Shown piece after piece: positions 9,581 through 18,911 of a stretch of 30,289 nucleotides of DNA. Below the pieces are notes generated by a model. That model was given only the letters and a program-made list of their open reading frames with translations, had not been told where the DNA came from and did not search any database. The first letter of the stretch is position 1. Each line of letters starts with the position of its first letter. This DNA is from RGIG7450 sp045633565 (GTDB lineage Bacteria > Bacillota > Clostridia > RUG12999), in assembly GCA_045633565.1 (NCBI GenBank), contig JAZQYO010000017.1, positions 1 to 30,289 on the forward strand, in the 5' to 3' direction. A program made the translations under genes and the position numbers.

Positions 9581-11107
9581 ATGAAAAAGATAATTAACAT
9601 TCTTTTAGCAGTTTGCCTTATGGTAAGTGTGCTTAGCGTTTCCGCTCTTGCAGAAACCTATCCGTTAACTCATACCTATCCGACACTCATTGACTTTAAT
9701 GATGAAACTACCGGAAGATATGATGAAGTTACTGAAATTCCCAACAACTTCTATCATTTTAGAAAATATGTTGAAGTTTTTGCATACGAGGGAAGTACGA
9801 CAGATAAATATCTGTTCATTAACTCTACCTCTGGAGTAAACTCTGCAGCGGGAATAAAATTTGCTGATTTCGCTTATGATGCAGCGGCTGCTGAAGCAGG
9901 AAATGATCAGCCTAAAAAACTTGTTATATCAATGGATATAGACTATGATTTAACAACAACTTCACAAAAAACACTTGGCGGCGGACACGCTACCACAGTA
10001 TATACTCGCCATATTATGATTGGTGAAGCTGATGATACCTTTGTACAACAAGGTAACAGTCCAGCACCGCACTCATCATGGACAGCAGCGTGGGATTATT
10101 ATACTGACAATGCTGGAAATGTTACAGGAACACTTTACAGCGGCAGCAGAGAACTTGCTGCAAGCAAAATGAACAATCAGGCACATCTTGCAAAAATCAG
10201 CAGAGGTGACAAGGTAAATTACACATTTGTAATTGACCTTACAAGAGACAGCTACGGCAGAGCTAACTACTATGTATATATCGATGGTATAAGCTCCGGA
10301 AAATTAGATGGCGGTTATGATGTTGAAACTGTTAATGCAATTTCATTTGCAGGTTCAAAAGAGGTTGACTTTAAAGTTGACAATGTTCGCATCTACACCA
10401 TCGACAATGCAAAAATTGATGCTACAGGACAGTCTGTTGATGAAACAGATGTTCCTGTTACAACAAACGCAGTAACAGTTAACTTCAGCCACGAAATCAC
10501 AGCTGCTGCTGACAAGTATCTTGTAGTTAAAAAAGGCGACAGCGTTCTTGATGTAGGCGAAGATTACACAATTGAGCATATTTACGAAACCACAGGTGCT
10601 AAAACTGCAAAATCATTAAAAGTTAAATTTAATGAAGCTCTCAGCTATGGCACAACATACACAATCGGCGGTAGCGCTTATTACTTTGGTATTGACGGCT
10701 ATGCACTTGACGAGGAAACAGAATTTGCTTCCTTCACAACTGAACTTGCTCCGCAGATCAACCTTTCAAACTTTGTTGTTACAAAAGGTTTCTTTGGTGG
10801 CACAACTGTTGAAAACTTAAACGATGTTATCGGAAACACAGCTAACGTAAAAGTTACTGTTGCAAACGAAGAAGGTTCTGCAGCTGTTGGTACAGTATTC
10901 TTCGGCGTTTACAAAAATGATGTTCTCGTAAGTCTTGCATTTGTTAACAAAACATTTGCAGTTGATGAAACAGAAGATGTGACAGCTAACCTTAAAGTTC
11001 CTGCAGTATCAGATGGTGATACTCTTGAAATTAAAGCGTTTGCTTGTGAAAGCCTGGGCAATCTTGATGCCTATGCTACACCCCTTAGCGTATCTATTGC
11101 CGATTAG
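9581..11107 (+). CDS. Secreted lamin-G-like/Ig-like protein, paralogue of the preceding gene
   Basis: ATG 9581 follows the previous stop by 18 nt and has a good ribosome site (AAAGGAG). The 508 residues start with a signal peptide (MKKIINILLAVCLMVSVLSV, cleavage near ALAET). A beta-sandwich region of about 250 residues ends in VDFKVDNVRIYT, the same landmark as DFYLDNVNIYT in the gene before it. Then come an Ig-like domain (about 280-385; LSYGTTYTIGGSAYYFGIDG) and a C-terminal module (about 390-508; GVYKNDVLVSLAF, then IKAFACESLGNLDAY). The last module has lost the Trp that its relatives carry in the F-W position. No anchor motif is seen. Role is unknown; pairing with the preceding gene suggests a two-component surface assembly or a recent duplication. 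Confidence 0.8.
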   Translation: MKKIINILLAVCLMVSVLSVSALAETYPLTHTYPTLIDFNDETTGRYDEVTEIPNNFYHFRKYVEVFAYEGSTTDKYLFINSTSGVNSAAGIKFADFAYDAAAAEAGNDQPKKLVISMDIDYDLTTTSQKTLGGGHATTVYTRHIMIGEADDTFVQQGNSPAPHSSWTAAWDYYTDNAGNVTGTLYSGSRELAASKMNNQAHLAKISRGDKVNYTFVIDLTRDSYGRANYYVYIDGISSGKLDGGYDVETVNAISFAGSKEVDFKVDNVRIYTIDNAKIDATGQSVDETDVPVTTNAVTVNFSHEITAAADKYLVVKKGDSVLDVGEDYTIEHIYETTGAKTAKSLKVKFNEALSYGTTYTIGGSAYYFGIDGYALDEETEFASFTTELAPQINLSNFVVTKGFFGGTTVENLNDVIGNTANVKVTVANEEGSAAVGTVFFGVYKNDVLVSLAFVNKTFAVDETEDVTANLKVPAVSDGDTLEIKAFACESLGNLDAYATPLSVSIAD

Positions 11108-11148
11108 TATGACCTGCTGAACGGCAAATTAGATATTATATACTCTCC

Positions 11149-11202
11149 GGACGGGGGGTTCTCTCCACTTCCTCCCGTCCCGCCCACCGGGCGTTAAATT
11201 TT
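11149..11202 (+). terminator. GC-rich tandem hairpins, possible terminator
   Basis: Two adjacent GC-rich hairpins follow the stop at 11107. The first pairs GGACGGGGGG (11149-11158) with CCTCCCGTCC (11171-11180), 10 bp with one G-U pair. The second pairs CGCCC (11181-11185) with GGGCG (11189-11193) across a 3-nt loop, followed by TTAAATTTT. The T run is broken, so termination may be partial. Confidence 0.45.
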
Positions 11203-11204
11203 GT

Positions 11205-11263
11205 AATTAATAATGAATGCTGAATAAACAATCAGTAAAATTATTCATTATTCATTATTAATT
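11205..11263. repeat. 23-bp near-perfect inverted repeat, AT-rich
   Basis: The left arm (11205-11227, AATTAATAATGAAT...) and right arm (11241-11263, ...ATTCATTATTAATT) match as inverted copies at 21 of 23 positions around a 13-nt loop. It sits 27 nt before the ATG at 11291. It could be a palindromic extragenic element, a MITE-like remnant, or an mRNA hairpin. No target-site duplication or transposase was recognised. Confidence 0.6.
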
Positions 11264-11290
11264 ATTTATTTATATAAAAGGGAAAAGCAG

Positions 11291-14200
11291 ATGAAAAAAT
11301 TTTTATCCTTGTTTATTGTTTTTATAATGATACTATCCTTTTCAACCGCATTTGCAGAGGATGACCCCGCAGGCACATTTGATGTTCTGCAAACCGCCGG
11401 AATTCGCCCGTTATGGGGAGTTTCCGGTATTGCTGTGCTTGCAAAATTTGACGGCGCGCCCGGCAAAATTTATGTTGCAAGGGAAATAATTGTTGATACG
11501 GATTATAAAGAAGGTCACGCAACCTCATACCTGCCATCCTGTGTGGCAAAAGTTGTAGACCCCAACGGGAACATTGTAGCACTTCACGATTTTTCTCATA
11601 TGGAAAAAAAGGGCAAGGAATATTACGTTTTTAATATTCAGGAAAATATCCCCGGAGTATGGAAAATCCAGATTATGAACGGACGTAAAAGGGATTTGTT
11701 CAGTATCGGGTTTAATGGTACAGACATCTGGGGTATCCGTGGAGAAAAGGTTTTGGGAAAAAGCAAAACTCTCCCTGAGCAGACCTGGATTTACGCTCAC
11801 GATAAAGTAGATTATTTTTATACTTCTGTAAGTGAGGATGCTCCTATTACGCTTTATGATGCAGAAAATAACGTCGTTGCAACAAGTGAGCCGACAAGCA
11901 GAGCGTATATAAAGCACAAAATTTACACCAAGTCTGTTAAGCCCAACACGGCATATCGTGTTGATTACGGCACAGGTTACTATGGCGAAATTGAAATTGA
12001 CGGCGTGCCGGGACTTTTATGCCCGTCAAAAGCCGCTGCCGAAGCATTAAAAGGCGGTTGGACCACGACAGGTGGAATTACTGTTCAGGGACCGCTTCAG
12101 AAACGGGCGAGAGAGGAAATTGTCCGCCTGATAGCAGAAAAAGATTTAAGCTATACATACGAAAAACCTAAGAGTATGCCAAAAACTCTTGAAAACCCAA
12201 TGGCAGAAGCTCAACTTTTCGGGTCCTATGGTATCATAGGCGGAATTGATTTTGCAGTTAATAATCAGATTCTCGATACCAAAAGTGCATATCTTGGAAT
12301 TACAAGTGGTGAAACCTTTACAGTTCCCGAGCTTAACGGGCAACACGGATATTACAGTGAATTTAAAAATTGTGCAACAACGATTAATTCTATGGCAGGT
12401 GTAACCGAGCTTGACCTTGAGCTGAATTATCTGAAAGGCAATCAGGCGCTTATTCAGAGAGCGGCTATCGGTCTTTTGGGAATTGTTGCGCAGCTTACTG
12501 AGGATGACAGCTTAAGAGTTAATAACCTGACGGAAAGTTATGTTGTTATGAGAGCGTCCATGTTTACTATGGACCCGTTTGTTCAAGCATATCAGATAAT
12601 ACGGGATAAAATAGATGAACAGACGAGAGAAATACTTGACCAGGCTATTTTCGCTGCTGTGGATAAAATGGGCAACTATGTCGGTCAGGGGCCGACAAAC
12701 CAGGCGCTCTTTTGTATGACATACACCATCAGGGCATACGATATATTCAGGCTTGAAAGATATCACAACACCTTTAAAAGACAGGTTGAGTCGCTGATTA
12801 ACAATACCGATAATCAGCACGGAATCACAGACCTTGGTTATTTTATCGAATCGGGCGGTTGTGACTCGGGCTATGAATATATGAATAGATATCATTATTA
12901 CAGCCTTTATGAGTTTTATAAGAGAATGACGGGTGCAGATGCTGTGCTCGTGAGCAAGATGAAGACATCTATCCAGAAGACTCTTGAGTTTGAAAGCTTT
13001 TTCTGGGCACCTCAGCCTTATGAAAGCGGTGTAACATCCATTGACCCTACGGCATTTACCTCGAGAACATCAGCAACCGGTCTGGGGACGGACAACTACC
13101 CGGGATATTCTTTGATATGGGATGAATTTCCGTTTGCAAGACGAAGATTTGAAATGCAGTCAGGCAGAAAACTTGAGAACACCACTGCAATATCATATCC
13201 GCACAGAATCAACTCTGAAGACTGGGCATGGAAACAAATAGAACGATATTGGAAGAAATACGATAAAGAGTTTACCGATGGCGGAGGTCTTAGAAACTGG
13301 CCGCTTGCAAGTTATTATGCGTTTAACGCTGTTGAGTGGTGCCAACCGGCAGAAAATCTGCCCTATGAAGCCAAAGACCGCACAATATGGGAAGATGATG
13401 GGTTTATAGCCTTTAAACATAAGGGTGTTTATGGTACCGTTTTTTATGGTGTAGATATTTCAACAGACCACGACACCTATTCACTGATGGGTGGTGGCCC
13501 GACATTTTTATGGGGAGAGGGTGTTGGCAAAACACTTGTTTCCAGAAAACACAGAAATTATGAAAAAAGTAGCGGCAAGTATCGTGTGGACACTGTTGAC
13601 GATATAGTTGCATCTTGCGTTTACGGTCAGGATGTAAACAAGAATCTGACAATGTACAGCGGTAAAGAGGGCACGGCATATTATGGCGGGCTTAATGGTG
13701 GAACAACAAAAGATGGTGTAAAATATGGTGGTGTAACATTTAAATGGGTTACTCCGGGAAGTACCTTTGAAATTTCCGGGCAGATTCCTGACGGAAACAA
13801 AAAATACGACAAAAATGAAATGGTTTTCACTGACCAGACTATTACATGGCAGTATATCCTTGGAAATGACGGGGTTACCATTAATGTTTCGCTGACAGGT
13901 ATGAAGCAGGGGCAGAGCTATTGGGTGAACCTGCCGATAACCGGAACGTCACTTGACCCGAACATTTCAACCGAGTATGAAAAGGGCAAACTTACCGTTA
14001 AAAACGGAAGAGGACGCATGACTTATGAATGGGACAAAGCGCTTTCGTCTGATTTTACAGATGAGGTTGAAAAAACAAACAGACTCAGAATAAAACTATC
14101 AGGCAAGGGTAAAGCCACAATTAAAATTACAAATCAGACTCCGGACTGCACAATTTCGGAAATGGGACTTTATAAGGATATTTCATTGGGCGATGTTCGG

Positions 14201-14494
14201 TTGACGGAGAAATTAACCGGAACAGGCGAGAATCAGTACATTTCCTATCGTATAAGAAATAACACCAAAACAGAAAAAGCGGCAAAAATGTTAATTGCCC
14301 ATTATGATGAATATGGAAAGCTTGCAGGCATAATAGCTGAGAAAAAAATTGTGCTCCCGGCAGATGCTGTAACAAGAGTTATTTCCGATGCCCTGCCGAT
14401 CGAGGGGAAAACAGGTGAAATCCGAGCTTTTGTCTGGATGGATGACGGAAAGATTTATCCTGTTGTTCCGGAAAACAGGTGGACAATCAGCTAA
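11291..14494 (+). CDS. Secreted lyase-like protein, paralogue of the SLH-anchored one
   Basis: ATG 11291 follows GGGAAAAG at 11280-11286. The 1067-residue product has a signal peptide (MKKFLSLFIVFIMILSFSTA, cleavage near AFAED) and then the same body as the truncated first gene. Matching landmarks are WGVSGIAVLAKFDGAPGKIY, KIQIMNGRKRDLFSIG, GPTNQALF, FIESGGCDSGYEYMNRY and YSLMGGGPTFLWGEG. It has no SLH domains; instead a C-terminal module is added at about 955-1067 (AHYDEYGKLAGI, then IRAFVWMDDGKIYP). The helical middle plus beta-sandwich end suggest an alpha/alpha-toroid polysaccharide lyase relative; conserved Tyr and His around residues 515-540 could be catalytic. No named family is assigned with confidence. 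FucU follows 50 nt later, which fits a glycan-use role. Confidence 0.8.
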   Translation: MKKFLSLFIVFIMILSFSTAFAEDDPAGTFDVLQTAGIRPLWGVSGIAVLAKFDGAPGKIYVAREIIVDTDYKEGHATSYLPSCVAKVVDPNGNIVALHDFSHMEKKGKEYYVFNIQENIPGVWKIQIMNGRKRDLFSIGFNGTDIWGIRGEKVLGKSKTLPEQTWIYAHDKVDYFYTSVSEDAPITLYDAENNVVATSEPTSRAYIKHKIYTKSVKPNTAYRVDYGTGYYGEIEIDGVPGLLCPSKAAAEALKGGWTTTGGITVQGPLQKRAREEIVRLIAEKDLSYTYEKPKSMPKTLENPMAEAQLFGSYGIIGGIDFAVNNQILDTKSAYLGITSGETFTVPELNGQHGYYSEFKNCATTINSMAGVTELDLELNYLKGNQALIQRAAIGLLGIVAQLTEDDSLRVNNLTESYVVMRASMFTMDPFVQAYQIIRDKIDEQTREILDQAIFAAVDKMGNYVGQGPTNQALFCMTYTIRAYDIFRLERYHNTFKRQVESLINNTDNQHGITDLGYFIESGGCDSGYEYMNRYHYYSLYEFYKRMTGADAVLVSKMKTSIQKTLEFESFFWAPQPYESGVTSIDPTAFTSRTSATGLGTDNYPGYSLIWDEFPFARRRFEMQSGRKLENTTAISYPHRINSEDWAWKQIERYWKKYDKEFTDGGGLRNWPLASYYAFNAVEWCQPAENLPYEAKDRTIWEDDGFIAFKHKGVYGTVFYGVDISTDHDTYSLMGGGPTFLWGEGVGKTLVSRKHRNYEKSSGKYRVDTVDDIVASCVYGQDVNKNLTMYSGKEGTAYYGGLNGGTTKDGVKYGGVTFKWVTPGSTFEISGQIPDGNKKYDKNEMVFTDQTITWQYILGNDGVTINVSLTGMKQGQSYWVNLPITGTSLDPNISTEYEKGKLTVKNGRGRMTYEWDKALSSDFTDEVEKTNRLRIKLSGKGKATIKITNQTPDCTISEMGLYKDISLGDVRLTEKLTGTGENQYISYRIRNNTKTEKAAKMLIAHYDEYGKLAGIIAEKKIVLPADAVTRVISDALPIEGKTGEIRAFVWMDDGKIYPVVPENRWTIS

Positions 14495-14544
14495 AAAGAT
14501 GATATAATGAGCTAAATCAAGCTTAAAATAAGGAGTGGATTTGA

Positions 14545-14985
14545 ATGCTTAAAGGAATTCCCGCAATACTTTCACCTGAGCTTTTAAAGGTTTTGTGTGA
14601 AATGGGTCATAGCGATACAATTGTTATTGCAGATGGTAATTTTCCTGCCGAAACAATGGGGAAAAACAGTATAGTAATCCGTGCAGACGGACATGGCGCA
14701 CCTGAAATTCTCGAGGCAATTTTAAAGGTATTTCCGCTTGATACTTATGTGGAAAACCCCGTTTCCCTTATGCAGGTGATGCCCGGAGATACTGTCGAGA
14801 CGCCCATTTGGGATGTGTACAAAAAAATTGTATCTACAGAGGATGACAGAGGAGACAGACTATTTGCAGAAGTTGAGCGTTTTGAATTTTATGAAAGAGC
14901 AAAGAAGGCGTATGCCATTATTGCAACGGGAGAAACAGCTCTTTATGCCAATTTGATTCTTCAAAAAGGCGTTGTTGTAGAATAA
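14545..14985 (+). CDS. fucU: L-fucose mutarotase (FucU/RbsD family)
   Basis: The 146-residue product matches the FucU/RbsD family along its whole length and at the usual length. The start MLKGIPAILSPELLKVLCEM is typical, followed by the conserved His22 (EMGHSD) and Asp30 (VIADGNFPA). The C-terminal half has FYERAKKAYAIIATGE and the Tyr134/Asn136 pair in YANLILQKG that lines the sugar site. Family members interconvert alpha and beta anomers of L-fucose in the cytoplasm, feeding either catabolism or fucokinase. The ATG has AAGGAG upstream. No fucose isomerase, fuculokinase or aldolase is present in the window, while a fucokinase/pyrophosphorylase is encoded 1 kb downstream, so salvage to GDP-fucose is the likely use here. 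RbsD (ribose) is less likely because of the start motif and C-terminus. Confidence 0.9.
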   Translation: MLKGIPAILSPELLKVLCEMGHSDTIVIADGNFPAETMGKNSIVIRADGHGAPEILEAILKVFPLDTYVENPVSLMQVMPGDTVETPIWDVYKKIVSTEDDRGDRLFAEVERFEFYERAKKAYAIIATGETALYANLILQKGVVVE

Positions 14986-15007
14986 GTAACGATAAAATTT
15001 TTAAAAG

Positions 15008-15046
15008 GTGTGTGCATCTGGTGGTGGCCAATGCACGCACTTTTTT
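15008..15046 (+). terminator. Intrinsic terminator after fucU
   Basis: GTGTGTGCAT (15008-15017) pairs with ATGCACGCAC (15031-15040), 10 bp with one G-U pair, followed by six T residues (15041-15046). It separates the surface-protein cluster from the next transcription unit. Confidence 0.85.
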
Positions 15047-15094
15047 CGTTTAAGTTATAACACATTTTGGGGGTTAAAAGCTATATGCCTTTGC

Positions 15095-15123
15095 TTGACA
15101 AACATATTAAACTATAATATAAT
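15095..15123 (+). promoter_or_regulatory. Consensus sigma-A promoter for the glycosyltransferase-fkp unit
   Basis: TTGACA (15095-15100) and TATAAT (15118-15123) are separated by exactly 17 bp. Both hexamers are perfect consensus. Transcription should begin near 15130, giving a 5' leader of about 35 nt. Confidence 0.85.
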
Positions 15124-15164
15124 TTTCTTGTATATATAGTAAAAAACTGCCAGGAGGAAAACAA

Positions 15165-15956
15165 ATGAATGATATCTTTTTTTCTATAATAGTTGCATCA
15201 TTTAATGCAGGAAGTAAAATCAGAACTACGATTGACTCTGTTTTGACTCAGACTTTTGACAATTATGAGATAATTGTCAAAGACGGAGGTTCAACCGACA
15301 ATACTTTAAGCCAGGTGCCCGAAAGTGATAAAATCAGGGTTTACACCAATAAAGACGGCGGTATATATTATGGAATGAATGAGGGCATTGATTATGCTCA
15401 GGGAAGGTATATATGTTTTCTTAACTGCGGTGATATTTTTTATGATAAATATGTTCTTGAAACGGTCTATGAAACGGCAGTAAAATGTGACAGTCAAAGT
15501 GTGGTATACGGAGATTTGGTAAGAGAAGACATTGTTTCAAAACAACCGAGAAAGCTTTCATCTGCTTATCTGATTAATAACCCGCTATGTCACCAGAGCA
15601 TGTTTATTTCAAGAGACGTTTTTTTAAAACATGGTAAATATGACCCGACAATTAAAATTTGTGCAGATTGGTATCATCTGATAAAAACATTTAAAAGCGG
15701 GGTTGAATACATTTACTGTGATAAGGTCATCTGTGTTTATGAGAGTGGTGGAGCATCAGAGACCAAAAGCGGACTTGCGCAGAAAAAACTTGACAGAATA
15801 CGTCTTGAAGAATTGTTTACCAAAAAAGATGTGTTTGTAAATAAGCTGTATCTGTTCTTTTCCTTTGTAGAGCTCAGGAAACTTATTTTGTCTGACAGCT
15901 CGCCCAAATGGCTCAGGAAGTTTTATAAAAAGATAGCAAACATAATAAAACATTAA
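15165..15956 (+). CDS. Family 2 glycosyltransferase
   Basis: The start has an ideal AGGAGG (15152-15157) 7 nt upstream. The 263-residue protein has the GT-A nucleotide-sugar domain of family GT2: FSIIVASFNAGSKIRTTIDS at the start, the KDGGSTDNT loop at about 44-52, the GGIYYGMNEGI element at about 65-75, and a metal-site-like FLNCGD at about 86-91. The pattern GIYxxMNxG is common in WcaE-like transferases that build capsule or exopolysaccharide. The last 70 residues are basic and may contact membrane or acceptor. It is the first gene of the operon with fkp, 23 nt upstream of it, so GDP-fucose may be the donor; this is inference, since most fucosyltransferases belong to other families. Confidence 0.85.
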   Translation: MNDIFFSIIVASFNAGSKIRTTIDSVLTQTFDNYEIIVKDGGSTDNTLSQVPESDKIRVYTNKDGGIYYGMNEGIDYAQGRYICFLNCGDIFYDKYVLETVYETAVKCDSQSVVYGDLVREDIVSKQPRKLSSAYLINNPLCHQSMFISRDVFLKHGKYDPTIKICADWYHLIKTFKSGVEYIYCDKVICVYESGGASETKSGLAQKKLDRIRLEELFTKKDVFVNKLYLFFSFVELRKLILSDSSPKWLRKFYKKIANIIKH

Positions 15957-15979
15957 ACTACATACGGAGGGTGAAGATT

Positions 15980-18880
15980 ATGAAAGAATATCGTTCGTTA
16001 TTTGAACAACAGGCTTATATGGATGCCCTCAGCTATTATAACAAAGTCCTTGATGGAGAAAAAATGGCGATTTGTTGGGACTATGTTATCCTGACCGCAT
16101 CAAACAATGTTCAGGCTGAAGCATATCGTTTGCAGATAAAACACCGCCAGGAAATTAAACAATTGCCGGAAAAAACACAGTTTGTTGTTTTGCCCGACCC
16201 CGGGGGTAAAAGGGTGGGCAGTGGCGGAGCAACGTTTAATGCTTTAAAATATCTTAAAACCGTCTCTGGAAGCTTTAAAGGAAAAAGGACGCTTATTATA
16301 CATTCGGGCGGTGACAGTAAACGAATTCCCCAGTATTCTGCCTGCGGGAAACTGTTTTCACCTGTGCCCAGAAAATTGCCAAACGGGAACAGGTCAACAC
16401 TGTTTGACGAATTTATGATTGGGATGAGCACTGTTGCCTCAAGAATGAATGACGGCATTTTAATATGTTCGGGAGATGTTCTTCTGATTTTCAACGCCCT
16501 TCAGATAGATTTCTATACCAGGGGCGCTGCTGCTTTGTCTATTAAAGAGAATGTTGACACAGGCAAAAATCATGGAGTTTTCCTGAAGGATGAAAGCTCG
16601 GATGTGAGCAGATTTTTACATAAACAATCGGTTGAAACATTATCCGGGCTTGGTGCAATTGACAAGAGAAACAATGTCAATATTGATACCGGAGCAGTAA
16701 TATTTGATTCTGAACTGGCAGAGAGTCTTTATTCTTTAATTGATACTGATGATAAATTTGACAGTTTTGTTAATGAAAAAGCAAGAATTTCTTTCTATGC
16801 CGATTTTTTATATCCGCTGGCTACAGAGTCCACCCTTGAGCAGTTCTACAAGGAAACGCCTGAGGGCGACTTTACAGAAGAACTTAAAAATTGCAGAACA
16901 AAAATTTGGGATGCCATAAGTAAATACAACATGAAATTGATTCAGTTGTCGCCTGCATCCTTCTTGCACTTTGGTACAACAAAAGAGCTTCGCTCGCTTG
17001 TTACGGAAGAAATCGGCGACTATCGTTTTCTTGAATGGTCGGGCAATGTGAACACCAATAACGAGGATGAAAGTTTTGCAGCAAGTAATAGTTATATAAG
17101 CCCCGAAGCAACGGTTGAGGAAGGCTGCTATATTGAAGACAGCTATATCGAAAAAGGTTCTCATATTAAAAAGGGAAGTGTCCTTTCGGGAGTAACCTTA
17201 AATGGTCAGACCATTCCGGAAAATGTTGTTATCCACGGACTGAAACTGACAGATGGGAATTTTACTGTACGGATGTATGGGGTTGATGACAATCCCAAGG
17301 AAAACAAGCTTTTTGGCAAAACCATTGGTGAGCCGCTTTGGGATGCGAAAATATATCCTGTTTGCGACAGTATTGAAAAGGCACTTTTGGAAACTCTTCG
17401 CACAGTTTATAATGGTGAAAAGTTTGATGGCAGGTGCATTTCACTGCACGACGGTTTTGAAAATGCAGACATAACGCAAATTATTCCCTGGCAGAACAGA
17501 CTTGATGATATTATAAAATCGCAGAAAATTCTTCAGGCAATAGCAGATAAAGTGCCGGCAGATGTTGTCAAAGAAAGATTTTCCGGTATTTCACAGAGGG
17601 TTTGTGACCATCTTGAAGCAAGAGCTGACAAACTTGATGAAACAGACATTTTTGAGTTTGGTGAAAAAATACGCATATATTTTTATTTATATAAAATAAC
17701 AGGCAGTAACGAGTGTTATGCAAAATGTTTTGACACAATTCGCAATGCAGTAGTGATTGCTAATGGTGGAAATGCAAAGTACAATCCCAACTGCAAAATT
17801 GTTGAAGATGAAACAGTTATCCGTCTTCCAATAAGGGTTAACTTCGGCGGTGGATGGAGTGACACTCCACCACATTGTCTGGAACAGGGAGGAAATGTTT
17901 TGAATGCGGCTGTATCATTTGGTGATACTTTGCCCATTGAAATTACCTTAAAGAAAATTGACAAGCCTTGCATAGCTCTCGCATCAACCGATATTGGTTC
18001 ATATAAAGAGTTTACCGATATTTCGGAACTGCAAAGCTGTAATAACCCTTCGGACACATTTGCACTTCACAAAGCAGTGCTTATAGCTTGCGGAGTGATA
18101 CCGCAAAATGATAATGTCAGTGTGTCTGAAATTGTTAGTCGACTTGGAAGCGGTTTTTATCTTAATACACGGGTAATAAATATACCAAAAGGCAGCGGAC
18201 TTGGAACAAGTTCAATTCTGACGGGTGCTTGTGTTATGGGACTGTATAGGTTTTTTGGAATTCCTGCAAAAGATGAAAATGAGCTTTTTAACCGGGTATT
18301 GTGTGCAGAGCAGCTTATGTCAACAGGTGGCGGTTGGCAGGACCAGGTTGGCGGAATGACGGATGGAATCAAATTCATCAAAAATGCCCCGGGATTAGAT
18401 TTGAAAATCACCTATGAACCACTTAAAATGAGTGAAGATATGCACCGGGAGCTGAATGAAAGACTGTGCCTGATTTACACAGGACAACGCAGACTTGCAC
18501 GAAATCTGCTCAGAGAAGTTGTCGGAAAATACATTGGAAATGACCCCGATTGTATTGAGGTGCTTTCTGAAATTCAAAAGTTATCAATTCAGATGAAAAA
18601 TGAACTTGAGCAGGGAAGTGTTGACGGGTTTGCAAAACTCATGAACAGGCATTGGGAACTCAGCAAAAAGATGGATGCTGGGTGCTCAAATCTGTGCATA
18701 GAGCAAATTTTTTATGCAATAGATGATTTAATTGACGGAAAGATGATTTGTGGTGCAGGTGGCGGTGGCTTTTTACAGGTAATCCTCAAAAAAGATGTTA
18801 ATGAGGATACCTTAAACGACAGGTTGTACAGTATATTTCAGGACAGCGGAGTTGAGGTAAGAAACTGCCGGTTTATATGA
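15980..18880 (+). CDS. fkp: Bifunctional fucokinase / fucose-1-phosphate guanylyltransferase
   Basis: ATG 15980 is chosen because GGAGG (15966-15970) lies 9 nt before it; a GTG at 15971 would be only 1 nt away. The 966-residue product is close to the size of Bacteroides Fkp (about 950). The N-terminal half carries the pyrophosphorylase signature LPDPGGKRVGSGGATFNAL (about 72-90) and a left-handed beta-helix stretch (about 370-430; YISPEATVEEGCYIEDSYIE). The C-terminal half is a GHMP kinase: RLPIRVNFGGGWSDTPPH (about 614-631), the phosphate loop PKGSGLGTSS (about 735) and GAGGGGF (about 925). Known activity of the family: L-fucose + ATP gives L-fucose-1-phosphate, then GTP gives GDP-L-fucose, in the cytoplasm. 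Fkp is best known from Bacteroides; its presence here in a Clostridia-like setting implies a surface fucosylation route. Confidence 0.92.
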   Translation: MKEYRSLFEQQAYMDALSYYNKVLDGEKMAICWDYVILTASNNVQAEAYRLQIKHRQEIKQLPEKTQFVVLPDPGGKRVGSGGATFNALKYLKTVSGSFKGKRTLIIHSGGDSKRIPQYSACGKLFSPVPRKLPNGNRSTLFDEFMIGMSTVASRMNDGILICSGDVLLIFNALQIDFYTRGAAALSIKENVDTGKNHGVFLKDESSDVSRFLHKQSVETLSGLGAIDKRNNVNIDTGAVIFDSELAESLYSLIDTDDKFDSFVNEKARISFYADFLYPLATESTLEQFYKETPEGDFTEELKNCRTKIWDAISKYNMKLIQLSPASFLHFGTTKELRSLVTEEIGDYRFLEWSGNVNTNNEDESFAASNSYISPEATVEEGCYIEDSYIEKGSHIKKGSVLSGVTLNGQTIPENVVIHGLKLTDGNFTVRMYGVDDNPKENKLFGKTIGEPLWDAKIYPVCDSIEKALLETLRTVYNGEKFDGRCISLHDGFENADITQIIPWQNRLDDIIKSQKILQAIADKVPADVVKERFSGISQRVCDHLEARADKLDETDIFEFGEKIRIYFYLYKITGSNECYAKCFDTIRNAVVIANGGNAKYNPNCKIVEDETVIRLPIRVNFGGGWSDTPPHCLEQGGNVLNAAVSFGDTLPIEITLKKIDKPCIALASTDIGSYKEFTDISELQSCNNPSDTFALHKAVLIACGVIPQNDNVSVSEIVSRLGSGFYLNTRVINIPKGSGLGTSSILTGACVMGLYRFFGIPAKDENELFNRVLCAEQLMSTGGGWQDQVGGMTDGIKFIKNAPGLDLKITYEPLKMSEDMHRELNERLCLIYTGQRRLARNLLREVVGKYIGNDPDCIEVLSEIQKLSIQMKNELEQGSVDGFAKLMNRHWELSKKMDAGCSNLCIEQIFYAIDDLIDGKMICGAGGGGFLQVILKKDVNEDTLNDRLYSIFQDSGVEVRNCRFI

Positions 18881-18911
18881 TTTATAAGATTGCAAGAGAG
18901 GAAGTCATATA

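Noticed and set aside
15971..15979. Alternative GTG start for fkp
   Set aside because: GGAGG would be 1 nt away; ATG 15980 has the proper 9-nt spacing.
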